A model generated the notes under the pieces. It did no database searches, was not told where the DNA came from, and was given only the letters and a program-made list of their open reading frames with translations. A DNA stretch of 17,738 bases from an uncultured Anaerotruncus sp. (lineage in GTDB: Bacteria > Bacillota > Clostridia > Oscillospirales > Ruminococcaceae), in the NCBI GenBank assembly GCA_910586875.1, contig CAJUJI010000050.1, positions 1 to 17,738 on the forward strand. The letters run 5' to 3'. Shown here piece after piece: positions 8,516 to 14,554 of the stretch (position 1 is the stretch's first letter; each line of letters begins with the position of its first letter). Position numbers and translations under genes: made by a program.

Positions 8516-8570
8516 AAAAAGTTTTACTCGATTTTTTTCAAAAAATCGCGGGGTCGAGGGGCAGAGCCCC
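8516..8570 (-). repeat. Dispersed hairpin element, AT-stem variant, downstream of galE (inverted)
   Basis: Read on the minus strand this has the same order as the element upstream of galE: hairpin GGGGC with loop TCT and GCCCC (8558-8570), spacer TCGACCCCG, hairpin CGATTTTTT with centre GA and AAAAAATCG (8529-8548), and the tail AGTAAAACTTTTT (8516-8528). The second stem is wholly different in sequence from the other copies yet fully paired. Confidence 0.8.
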
Positions 8571-8573
8571 CGT

Positions 8574-8620
8574 CGCGGCAAAAAGAAAAAGCCCGATCAG
8601 GGCTTTTTCTTTTTGCCGCG
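8574..8620. terminator. Bidirectional intrinsic terminator between galE and the minus-strand block
   Basis: Perfect 21-bp arms (8574-8594 and 8600-8620) enclose the loop GATCA. The core is AAAAAGCCC paired with GGGCTTTTT followed by CTTTTT, giving a U-rich tail on either strand. It lies between converging genes, as expected for a shared terminator. Confidence 0.92.
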
Positions 8621-8720
8621 AAACGCATCCTTTTCGTCCAAGCGGATTTTTGCGGGGTGAATTGCGGCTTGTGAAGCGAGCCGCAAGAGGGGTGCTTTTT
8701 GCAAGAAAAAAAGCACCCCT
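8618..8720 (+). repeat. Composite repeat module with the right 21-bp inverted repeat and a T-loop hairpin
   Basis: It begins with the inverted copy of 7159-7179 (8618-8638). Next comes a module (8640-8666) shared with 14339-14366 and, reversed, with about 95-121. A variable hairpin follows (GCGGCT paired with AGCCGC), then a 13-bp hairpin with arms AGGGGTGCTTTTT (8688-8700) and AAAAAGCACCCCT (8708-8720). In that hairpin the T-run lies on the loop side, so it is not a normal intrinsic terminator. Positions 8721-8757 hold nothing recognisable. Confidence 0.8.
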
Positions 8721-8757
8721 TGTATCCTCCCGCTATCTTTTACAACAGCAATCCTGA

Positions 8758-9087
8758 TCAAGCCGTCATAAACAGCAGCAACCGCCGTTCCAGTTCGGAT
8801 AAGTCCGGCAATTGACCGCAAAACTCCTGGTAATCTCCAAATTGCTCGAAATCCCGTGCAAGCGCGATGGTCTCCAACCATAGATAACCGTTGCTCTCGT
8901 ATAACCCAATTTCACCAACCGCGTCCTCTGCATCAAAATATAAATGGAGCTGATTGGCATGTGCTGCAAGGTGTACCTTGCTCAATCGAGCGCCCTGCTG
9001 GGCCCAGCGGATGCGTCGTGCGAGCGCCCAGCAAAATAACTGCCGCGCTGCCTGCATAAAAGGACCACTTATGCTTCGATCACACAT
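8758..9087 (-). CDS. Hypothetical protein, 109 residues
   Basis: I do not recognise this protein. It is probably cytoplasmic: there is no signal peptide or membrane segment, the first 40 residues are basic with a Trp/Arg-rich helix, and the rest is acidic, with aromatic-rich strands (HLYFDAEDAVGEIGLYESNG) and a closing amphipathic helix (LSELERRLLLFMTA). The start overlaps the last 19 bases of the carbonic-anhydrase-like gene, which suggests coupled translation. Neither ATG 9087 nor the in-frame ATG 9057 (99 residues) has a good ribosome binding site, so the exact start is uncertain. It is the last gene of the minus-strand block and faces the shared terminator region at 8574-8620. Confidence 0.65.
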   Translation of the reverse strand: MCDRSISGPFMQAARQLFCWALARRIRWAQQGARLSKVHLAAHANQLHLYFDAEDAVGEIGLYESNGYLWLETIALARDFEQFGDYQEFCGQLPDLSELERRLLLFMTA

Positions 9088-9563
9088 GGATCTTGCATCA
9101 ATGCCTGGTAATGCTCCGCTGAACGCCGGTTTTTGATAAGCTCCTGCTCGGTGATGGAGCGCTTTATTTTTGCAGGAGAGCCGAGCGCTACCGAGTTGTC
9201 CGGAATTACCATGCCACCTGTCACAAGCGTCCCAGCTCCAATCAGGCAGTTTTTTCCGATTTTTGCACCGCTGAGAACAATAGCGCCCATGCCAATCAAC
9301 GTTTGGTCTCCAATTTCGCAGCCGTGCAGAATAGCATTGTGCCCAACCGTCACAAAATCCCCCACCACCAGCGGATGGCCGTGGTCGGTGTGCAGTACGC
9401 AGCAGTCCTGAATGTTGGTGTGCGCGCCGATTGTAATTGGCTCAATATCACCGCGCACAACCGCGTTGTACCAAAGGCAGCTTTCCGCTCCGATGCTCAC
9501 GGTTCCAACCGCGATGGCCCCTTTCAATATTTTGGCGGTTGGGTCAAGGGTTATGTTGTGCAT
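9069..9563 (-). CDS. Gamma-carbonic-anhydrase-like hexapeptide-repeat protein (YrdA/PaaY type)
   Basis: A 164-residue left-handed beta-helix protein of the gamma-carbonic anhydrase superfamily, normally a trimer with metal sites at subunit interfaces. Seen: repeated [LIV]-G-x4 hexapeptides from about residue 10 to 130; the family's metal-site region with H58/H61 in VLHTDHGHPL, then H75 and H80 in VTVGHNAILHGC; and a C-terminal helix (135-160). Some members hydrate CO2, many have no proven activity, and the usual acid residues of archaeal Cam are not clearly present, so the reaction is uncertain. GGGAGG (reverse of 9572-9577) lies 8 nt before the start. It sits 21 nt after the ComEB-like gene and overlaps the hypothetical gene, so all three are likely one operon. 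Confidence 0.88.
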   Translation of the reverse strand: MHNITLDPTAKILKGAIAVGTVSIGAESCLWYNAVVRGDIEPITIGAHTNIQDCCVLHTDHGHPLVVGDFVTVGHNAILHGCEIGDQTLIGMGAIVLSGAKIGKNCLIGAGTLVTGGMVIPDNSVALGSPAKIKRSITEQELIKNRRSAEHYQALMQDPCVIEA

Positions 9564-9584
9564 GAATGATGCCTCCCGTTGTTG

Positions 9585-10076
9585 TCAATAGTTGGAGCCG
9601 CCAGCTAACGACTCATCCTGTACCACCCATTCGTCTGCAACGTCGATTACGCGGAAATTGTCCTTGTCATCACGCACGATTACGGTGGAAATCCCCGCGT
9701 TGATAATCAACCGGGTGCACATCGAGCAGGGGCAGGCATCCTTGACATATTCGCCGCTGTCAACCTCTCGCCCCACCAGATACAGGGTCGCATTCAGCAT
9801 GTCCACCCGCGGTGCATGGATAATTGCGTTCATCTCGGCGTGTACCGACCTGCACAGCTCATACCGTTCTCCACGCGGTACATTCAGCTTCGCACGGGTA
9901 CAATAGCCTAAATCGGAGCAGTTTTCCCGTCCGCGCGGCGCCCCGACATAACCGGTGGAAACGATCTGATCATTTTTTACGATGATTGCACCGAAATTAC
10001 GCCGCAAACAGGTGCCGCGCTCTGCCACGGTTTCGGCAATATCCAGGTAATAGTTGATTTTATCGCGTCTTGTCAT
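9585..10076 (-). CDS. comEB: ComEB-like dCMP deaminase
   Basis: A 163-residue cytidine/deoxycytidylate deaminase-family enzyme that converts dCMP to dUMP, feeding thymidylate synthesis. Seen: the catalytic zinc motifs H79-A-E81 and P116-C117-x2-C120 (PCSMC), with E81 as the proton shuttle. Extra cysteines (C23, C53, C59, C75) and the insert between the N-terminal strand and the HAE motif match the dCMP deaminase subgroup, in which a second structural zinc is known, rather than the tRNA or riboflavin deaminases. The name comEB comes from the Bacillus competence operon, but the gene is not needed for transformation there. GGGAAG lies 9 nt before the start. It is the first gene of the minus-strand block, behind a promoter at 10108-10136, and divergent from ksgA. 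Confidence 0.9.
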   Translation of the reverse strand: MTRRDKINYYLDIAETVAERGTCLRRNFGAIIVKNDQIVSTGYVGAPRGRENCSDLGYCTRAKLNVPRGERYELCRSVHAEMNAIIHAPRVDMLNATLYLVGREVDSGEYVKDACPCSMCTRLIINAGISTVIVRDDKDNFRVIDVADEWVVQDESLAGGSNY

Positions 10077-10107
10077 TTCTGCTCACTTCCCTTATAATAA
10101 TAAATGT

Positions 10108-10136
10108 ATTGTACAATAATTCCGGCGACAGCGCAA
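10108..10136 (-). promoter_or_regulatory. Promoter of the comEB operon (minus strand)
   Basis: On the minus strand TTGCGC (reverse of 10131-10136) is 17 bp from TACAAT (reverse of 10108-10113). The -10 lies inside a perfect 12-bp palindrome TATTGTACAATA (10107-10118), so a TACAAT also reads on the plus strand toward ksgA, though no good plus-strand -35 is visible. Confidence 0.65.
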
Positions 10137-10170
10137 GCTTTGGTAAGAATTTTATAAGATAGGAGCAGTT

Positions 10171-11028
10171 ATGAGCCAGCTTTCCAATATTGGTGTCATC
10201 CGTGATATAATGGCACGTCATGGCTTTTCGTTTTCTAAGGCGTTGGGACAGAACTTTCTGATCAATCCGACCGTTTGCCCGCGTATGGCCGAGCTGGGCG
10301 GCGCGGCCGCAGGGGTGGGCGTGCTTGAAATTGGCGCAGGTGTGGGGGTGCTTACGGCGGAGCTCGCTGCGCGCGCGGATAAGGTGGTTTGTGTCGAGGT
10401 GGACGGCAGGCTGTTGCCGGTGTTGGCCGAGACGCTTGCCGATTATCCAAATGTTGAAATTGTCCATGCGGATGTGATGAAGATTGATCTTGCTGCACTG
10501 CTGAGGGAAAAATTCTCCGGCCTTGAGGTGGTGGTCTGTGCAAATCTGCCGTATTATATCACCTCGCCCATCCTCATGAGCCTGTTGGAGCAGCAGCTTG
10601 CGGTGCGCTCGATTACCGTGATGGTGCAGCGCGAGGCCGCACAGCGCATCTGTGCCAGCCCAGGCACCCGCGAGGTGGGCGCGATCTCGATTGCTGTGCG
10701 CTATTACAGCGAGCCAAGGGTACTGTTTCAGGTGTCGCGCGGCTCGTTTCTTCCTGCGCCAGAGGTGGACTCTACCGTAATACGCCTGGATGTGCGCCAG
10801 ACGCCCTCCGTCAATGCGGATGCACACGCGTTTTTTCAGGTGGTGCGTGCGGCTTTTTCTCAGCGCCGTAAAACGGTGGTCAACAGCCTTGCAAGTGGGC
10901 TGGGTATCCCAAAAGCACAGGCGGCAGCACTATGCGAGGGCGCTGGCATTTTCGCAGGCGCGCGTGCAGAACAGCTTTCAATGGCGCAGTTTGGAGCGCT
11001 TGCGGCGTGCTTGCAGCAGCTGCAGTGA
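10171..11028 (+). CDS. rsmA: 16S rRNA (adenine1518-N6/adenine1519-N6)-dimethyltransferase
   Basis: A 285-residue S-adenosylmethionine-dependent methylase (RsmA/KsgA) that dimethylates two adjacent adenines near the 3' end of 16S rRNA, a late step of small-subunit assembly; its loss gives kasugamycin resistance. Seen: the N-terminal substrate motif ALGQNFL (24-30), SAM-binding motif EIGAGVGVLT (53-62), acidic E76 at the end of strand 2, D101 in HADVMK, and the catalytic motif NLPYYI (125-130). A helical C-terminal domain carries SQRRKTVVNSL, typical of the family. AGGAG at 10161-10165 is 5 nt from ATG 10171. It is divergent from the comEB operon. No terminator is visible in the 67 nt before the copper operon promoter, so read-through into copA is possible. 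Confidence 0.96.
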   Translation: MSQLSNIGVIRDIMARHGFSFSKALGQNFLINPTVCPRMAELGGAAAGVGVLEIGAGVGVLTAELAARADKVVCVEVDGRLLPVLAETLADYPNVEIVHADVMKIDLAALLREKFSGLEVVVCANLPYYITSPILMSLLEQQLAVRSITVMVQREAAQRICASPGTREVGAISIAVRYYSEPRVLFQVSRGSFLPAPEVDSTVIRLDVRQTPSVNADAHAFFQVVRAAFSQRRKTVVNSLASGLGIPKAQAAALCEGAGIFAGARAEQLSMAQFGALAACLQQLQ

Positions 11029-11095
11029 CCACGCACAGCCAGGCAAAACGAATGCGTAAGCGCTGCACATCTTGCCGCTTATTTTGGAAATACTA

Positions 11096-11124
11096 TTGAC
11101 AAATACACAAAATTTGTATATGAT
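11096..11124 (+). promoter_or_regulatory. Promoter of the copper operon
   Basis: TTGACA (11096-11101) and TATGAT (11119-11124) are spaced by 17 bp. The spacer contains an AT-rich dyad ACAAA-A-TTTGT (11107-11117). A promoter this strong and this close to the operator fits a gene set held off by a repressor. Confidence 0.85.
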
Positions 11125-11132
11125 AAGCATGA

Positions 11133-11153
11133 ACCCACACCCAGGGGGGGTAT
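11133..11153 (+). promoter_or_regulatory. Probable CsoR operator
   Basis: A C-rich block (ACCCACAC, 11133-11140) is followed by GGGGGGGT (11144-11151) and AT, an imperfect GC dyad with 6 of 8 paired positions. Known CsoR operators are C-tract/G-tract pseudo-palindromes ending in GGGTA(T/C). It overlaps the expected transcription start (about 11131), where a bound repressor would block RNA polymerase. CsoR is encoded by the last gene of the same operon. Confidence 0.6.
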
Positions 11154-11170
11154 CTAAAGGGGGAATGTTC

Positions 11171-13720
11171 ATGAAGCAAAAATTTGATATTACCGGAATG
11201 ACCTGTTCAGCGTGTTCCGCACATGTGGAAAAGGCAGTTTCAAAGGTCAAGGGCGTTTCGGCTGTGACGGTCAACCTGCTATCCAACAATATGGCAGTGG
11301 AGTATGACACCGCACAGGTGGGCGACAGCGAGATTATCCATGCGGTGGAACAGGCCGGCTATGGTGCGTCTGTGCATAGCGCAGCAGCAGGCGCGAAAAC
11401 GCAGTCAACCCAGCAGAAAGCTGCTGCCTTGGACCCGATGCAGGCGGAGACTGCCAATATGAAACAGCGGTTGGTGATCTCCTTTGCGTTTCTGATCCCG
11501 CTGATGTATGTTTCTATGGGGCATATGATGGGGCTGCCGCTGCCGCATTGGTTGCATGGCAGCGAAAATGCGGTAAGCTTCGCCTTTACACAGTTGCTGC
11601 TTACCTTGCCGGTGGTGTATGTGAACCGCAAGTATTACCAGGTAGGCTATAAAACCTTGTTGCGCGGCTCCCCCAATATGGATTCACTGATTGCAATTGG
11701 TTCGACCGCTGCGTTGGCTTATGGCGTGGTTGCAATCTACATGATTGGATATGGATTAGGCCACAATCAGCCGGAGGTGGTCAGCCGTTATTCGATGGAT
11801 TTGTACTTTGAATCTGCGGCGATGATTTTGGCGTTGATTACGCTGGGCAAATTCCTGGAAACACGCTCAAAGGGGAAGACCAGTGAAGCGATTACCAAGC
11901 TGATGGATCTTGCGCCTAAAACAGCGTTGGTGGAACGGGATGGCGTCGAGCAGGAGATCCCTGTGGAGGAGGTGCGCGCGGGCGAGCTGGTAATCGTCAA
12001 GCCAGGACAGAGCATCCCGGTGGATGGCGAGCTGGTAGAGGGCAGCGCGGCGGTCGATGAGTCTGCGTTGACCGGCGAAAGCATTCCTGTGGAAAAACAT
12101 CCGGGAGACCGCGTGATTGCGGCGACCATCAATAAGTCCGGCTGGTTTAAATTCCGTGCGACCAAGGTGGGCAGCGACACGACGCTGGCTCAGATTATCG
12201 CACTTGTGGAGGATGCTGCGAACTCGAAAGCGCCGATTGCAAAGCTGGCGGATAAGGTGAGCGGAATTTTTGTGCCGGTGGTGATCACAATCGCGGTGCT
12301 GGCGACGGTGGTCTGGCTGTTGTTGGGGCAATCGTTTGAGTTTGCGCTTTCGATTGGAATTGCGGTGCTGGTGATCTCCTGCCCCTGCGCGTTGGGACTT
12401 GCAACACCGGTCGCAATTATGGTGGGCACCGGCAAGGGCGCCGAAAACGGCATCCTGATTAAATCGGCGGAGGCGCTGGAGACCGCACACACCATCAATA
12501 CGGTGGTGCTCGATAAGACCGGCACCGTAACCGAAGGCAAGCCGAGGGTCACGGATATTTTGACCGCGCAGGGCGTCCAGCAGGAGCTGCTGCTTTCAGC
12601 AGCGGCGTCGGTGGAGAAGCCGTCGGAGCATCCGTTGGCGGAGGCGATTGTATCCGAGGCGATTGCCCGGCGGCTACCGCTGCGCGGTGTGAAGGAGTTC
12701 ACTGCTGTTGCAGGACAGGGCGTTTCTGCGATGGTGGAGGGCAAGCGGTTTTTAGCGGGCAACCTGCGGATGATGCAGCAGAATCATGTAGAGACCGGAG
12801 CCTTTGCACAGCAGGGCGAGGCGCTTTCCGAGCAAGGGAAAACCCCGTTATATTTTGCGGCGGATGGGCGTATATTGGGTGTTATTGCGGTGGCGGATAC
12901 GGTGAAGCCCACCAGTAAAGCTGCAATTGATGCCTTCAAGTCGATGGGGATTGATGTGGTGATGCTTACCGGCGACAACCGGCGCACCGCGGAGGCAATC
13001 CGCCAGCAGCTGGGGATTGACCGCGTGGTAGCGGAGGTGCTCCCACAGGATAAGGAGCGGGAGATCGCAGCAATCCAGCAGCAGGGCCGCAAGGTCGCGA
13101 TGGTCGGGGATGGCATTAACGATGCGCCCGCCCTCACCCGCGCAGATGTGGGGGTCGCGATCGGTGCGGGCACCGATGTCGCAATCGAATCGGCGGATAT
13201 TGTGCTGATGAAAAGTGATTTGATGGATGCAGTAACCGCGATCGAGCTGTCAAAGGCGGTCATCCGCAATATTAAGCAAAACCTGTTCTGGGCGTTCTTT
13301 TATAACTCTATCGGCATCCCCTTGGCAGCAGGATTGTTTTATCATGCGCTGAATTGGAAGCTGAATCCGATGTTTGGTGCGGCGGCGATGAGCCTGAGCT
13401 CGGTTTGTGTGGTTAGCAATGCGCTGCGGTTAAAATTGTTCCAACCCCGCCATGCGGCGGCAACGATACAACAACAGCCGGAATCTGCGGCAGAAGAAAA
13501 AGGAGCGATTCATATGGAAAAGAAAATGATCATTGAGGGAATGGCTTGCGGGCATTGCTCTGCGCGTGTTGAAAAGGCGCTGAATGCACTGTCAGGGGTC
13601 AGCGCAACGGTGGATTTGGAGGCAAAGTGCGCCACCATTACAACCGATGGCAGCATGAGCGACGAGCAGCTGAAGGCCGCTGTAACAGAGGCTGGCTATG
13701 AAGTGGTTTCTCTAAGCTGA
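11171..13720 (+). CDS. copA: Cu(I)-exporting P-type ATPase with a C-terminal CopZ-like chaperone domain
   Basis: An 849-residue membrane pump that exports Cu(I) using ATP. Seen: an N-terminal heavy-metal-associated domain with GMTCSAC (C12, C15); membrane helices from about residue 95; the actuator-domain loop SALTGES; the transport motif C404-P-C406; the phosphorylated aspartate in D448KTGT; the hinge GDGINDAP (646-653); and Cu(I)-type residues FYNSIG and MSLSS in the last two helices. After a Gln/Ala/Glu-rich linker (about 758-781) a second complete metal-binding domain follows with GMACGHC (C793, C796), in the place where many relatives have a separate copZ. The start is ATG 11171, 7 nt after AAGGGGG (11157-11163); ATG 11165 is too close. 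The stop overlaps csoR by one base. The fusion may also be translated internally from 13514. Confidence 0.95.
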   Translation: MKQKFDITGMTCSACSAHVEKAVSKVKGVSAVTVNLLSNNMAVEYDTAQVGDSEIIHAVEQAGYGASVHSAAAGAKTQSTQQKAAALDPMQAETANMKQRLVISFAFLIPLMYVSMGHMMGLPLPHWLHGSENAVSFAFTQLLLTLPVVYVNRKYYQVGYKTLLRGSPNMDSLIAIGSTAALAYGVVAIYMIGYGLGHNQPEVVSRYSMDLYFESAAMILALITLGKFLETRSKGKTSEAITKLMDLAPKTALVERDGVEQEIPVEEVRAGELVIVKPGQSIPVDGELVEGSAAVDESALTGESIPVEKHPGDRVIAATINKSGWFKFRATKVGSDTTLAQIIALVEDAANSKAPIAKLADKVSGIFVPVVITIAVLATVVWLLLGQSFEFALSIGIAVLVISCPCALGLATPVAIMVGTGKGAENGILIKSAEALETAHTINTVVLDKTGTVTEGKPRVTDILTAQGVQQELLLSAAASVEKPSEHPLAEAIVSEAIARRLPLRGVKEFTAVAGQGVSAMVEGKRFLAGNLRMMQQNHVETGAFAQQGEALSEQGKTPLYFAADGRILGVIAVADTVKPTSKAAIDAFKSMGIDVVMLTGDNRRTAEAIRQQLGIDRVVAEVLPQDKEREIAAIQQQGRKVAMVGDGINDAPALTRADVGVAIGAGTDVAIESADIVLMKSDLMDAVTAIELSKAVIRNIKQNLFWAFFYNSIGIPLAAGLFYHALNWKLNPMFGAAAMSLSSVCVVSNALRLKLFQPRHAAATIQQQPESAAEEKGAIHMEKKMIIEGMACGHCSARVEKALNALSGVSATVDLEAKCATITTDGSMSDEQLKAAVTEAGYEVVSLS
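13514..13720 (+). CDS. copZ: Possible internal start inside copA giving a free CopZ-like chaperone
   Basis: Within the copA frame, AAAAAGGAG (13497-13505) lies 8 nt upstream of an in-frame ATG at 13514. Translation from there gives 68 residues, the normal CopZ length, beginning MEKKMIIEGMACGHCSARVE with the metal-binding C-x2-C at residues 12 and 15. CopZ proteins carry Cu(I) to CopA and CsoR in the cytoplasm. The binding site sits inside the linker codons (EEKGAIH), where protein sequence is little constrained, consistent with a former intergenic region between copA and copZ whose stop was lost. E. coli copA is known to make a free metal-binding domain by frameshifting, so dual output has a precedent. 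Internal initiation here is inferred from sequence only. Confidence 0.55.
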   Translation: MEKKMIIEGMACGHCSARVEKALNALSGVSATVDLEAKCATITTDGSMSDEQLKAAVTEAGYEVVSLS

Positions 13721-13983
13721 TGCGTGCGGACGAAGCGCAAATTTCGCGGCTGCTCAAAACGGCGCGCGGACAGATTGACGGGATTTTGCGGATGATCCAG
13801 GAGGATCGGTATTGCATTGACATTTCCAACCAGATTATGGCAGCAGAGTCGATCCTCGCGCGCGCCAATAAAGAGGTGCTGCGTGCGCATATGCAGGGCT
13901 GTGTGCAGGACGCCATTGCCAATGGAACATCCGAGGAGAAGGTCGCGGAGATTGTCAATCTGTTGGATAAATTGATGAAGTGA
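13720..13983 (+). CDS. csoR: Copper-sensing transcriptional repressor CsoR
   Basis: An 87-residue all-helical DUF156 (CsoR/RcnR/FrmR) repressor. It leaves DNA when Cu(I) binds at a site shared between subunits. Seen: the three ligands C32, H57 and C61, whose spacing (25 and 4 residues) equals that of Mycobacterium tuberculosis C36, H61 and C65, which favours copper over the nickel or formaldehyde sensors. The opening helix ISRLLKTARGQIDGILRMI is typical. Its ATG shares one base with the copA stop (TGATG), and no independent Shine-Dalgarno is visible, so translation is probably coupled to copA. Being the last gene of an operon with a CsoR-like operator predicts autoregulation. A 60-bp tandem array starts about 25 nt downstream. 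Confidence 0.93.
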   Translation: MRADEAQISRLLKTARGQIDGILRMIQEDRYCIDISNQIMAAESILARANKEVLRAHMQGCVQDAIANGTSEEKVAEIVNLLDKLMK

Positions 13984-14007
13984 GGTTGCCACGCTGCGGC
14001 GGATCTT

Positions 14008-14270
14008 GCGAAAGTTTCGCCAGCCTTTTGCTCCGGCCTAAGAGCCGCCGCTACGCGGCGAACTATGCCAAAAGTTTCGTCAGCCTTTTGCTCCGGCCTA
14101 AGAGCCGCTGCTACGCGGCGAACTATGCCAAAAGTTTCGTCAGCCTTTTGCTCCGGCCTAAGAGCCGCCGCTGCGCGGCGAACTATACCAAAAGTTTCGC
14201 CAGCCTTTTGCTCCGGACTAAGAGCCGCCGCTACGCGGCGAACTATACCAAAAGTTTCGCCAGCCTTTTT
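14008..14270. repeat. 60-bp tandem repeat array, about 4.4 units
   Basis: Units begin at 14041, 14101, 14161 and 14221 after a partial unit from about 14008; the period is exactly 60 and neighbouring units differ at only a few bases. Each unit has a small hairpin (CGCCGC, loop TAC, GCGGCG in the commonest form) and the sequence AAAAGTTTCGCCAGCCTTTT, which is the reversed end of the dispersed element that follows. Because 60 is divisible by 3, several frames stay open (20-residue repeats), but none has a binding site, so I do not call a protein. Confidence 0.95.
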
Positions 14271-14412
14271 AAAGGCTGCGGATTCCAAAGGCAGCGCCTT
14301 TGGCCGCGCTCCGCAGAGCGCGGAACTCTTTTTCCGTAAAAGCGGATTTTTGCGGGGTGAATTGCCGCGCAGCGGCAAGAGGGGTGCTTTTTGCAAGAGA
14401 AAAAGCACCCCT
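14254..14412 (-). repeat. Dispersed hairpin element plus shared module, downstream of csoR (inverted)
   Basis: Read on the minus strand: stem CCGCGCTC with loop TGCG (14304-14323), stem CCAAAGGC with loop GCT (14285-14303), stem CAGCCTTT (14261-14278), and the tail GCGAAACTTTTGG. Compared with 1-22 the first stem is changed on both arms but the TGCG loop is kept. Beyond it (14339-14366) is the module also found at 8640-8666. Then come a hairpin GCCGC, loop GCA, GCGGC, and the T-loop hairpin AGGGGTGCTTTTT (14380-14392) with AAAAAGCACCCCT (14400-14412). Confidence 0.88.
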
Positions 14413-14433
14413 TGCTTTCTTTCCTAATGCCAT

Positions 14434-14522
14434 GGTGCGCAGGAGTTTCGGCCCCCGACCAAAACTCCTATGGCTCCTCGCTGCTCGCCTAAAGTCTCGC
14501 CCGCGCTCGTCGCGGCGCACCC
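14434..14522 (+). repeat. Second dispersed repeat family, copy 1 (about 89 bp)
   Basis: Near-identical in layout to 17564-17653 and 17656-17738. It has terminal inverted GGTGCGC and GCGCACC, an internal hairpin AGGAGTTT with AAACTCCT, and a shared right part containing CTCCTCGCTGCTCGCCT and CGCTCGTCGCGG. No coding sequence is evident. Confidence 0.8.
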
Positions 14523-14554
14523 CATGGAGGGGGAGCAGCGCGTCCCCCTCCATG
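14523..14554. other. Strong 12-bp GC-rich hairpin
   Basis: Perfect arms CATGGAGGGGGA (14523-14534) and TCCCCCTCCATG (14543-14554) enclose an 8-nt loop, directly abutting the second-family repeat. It is followed by a C-run and no U-tract, so it is not a standard terminator. Nothing else is recognisable up to the promoter at 14619. Confidence 0.7.

Noticed and set aside
8688..8720. Intrinsic terminator at the repeated T-loop hairpin (also 14380-14412)
   Set aside because: The T-run is on the loop side rather than after the stem, so neither strand gives the stem-then-U order.
10171..10827. A 255-codon minus-strand frame opposite rsmA
   Set aside because: rsmA has all its family motifs on the plus strand, and the antisense frame has no recognisable domain or binding site.
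14008..14270. CRISPR array
   Set aside because: The units are contiguous 60-bp tandem copies without unique spacers, and no cas gene is present.
13638..14408. A 256-codon minus-strand frame with 20-residue repeats, and plus-strand repeat frames at 13980-14427
   Set aside because: The 60-bp period keeps several frames open at once. There is no Shine-Dalgarno, and the minus-strand frame runs into csoR and copA.
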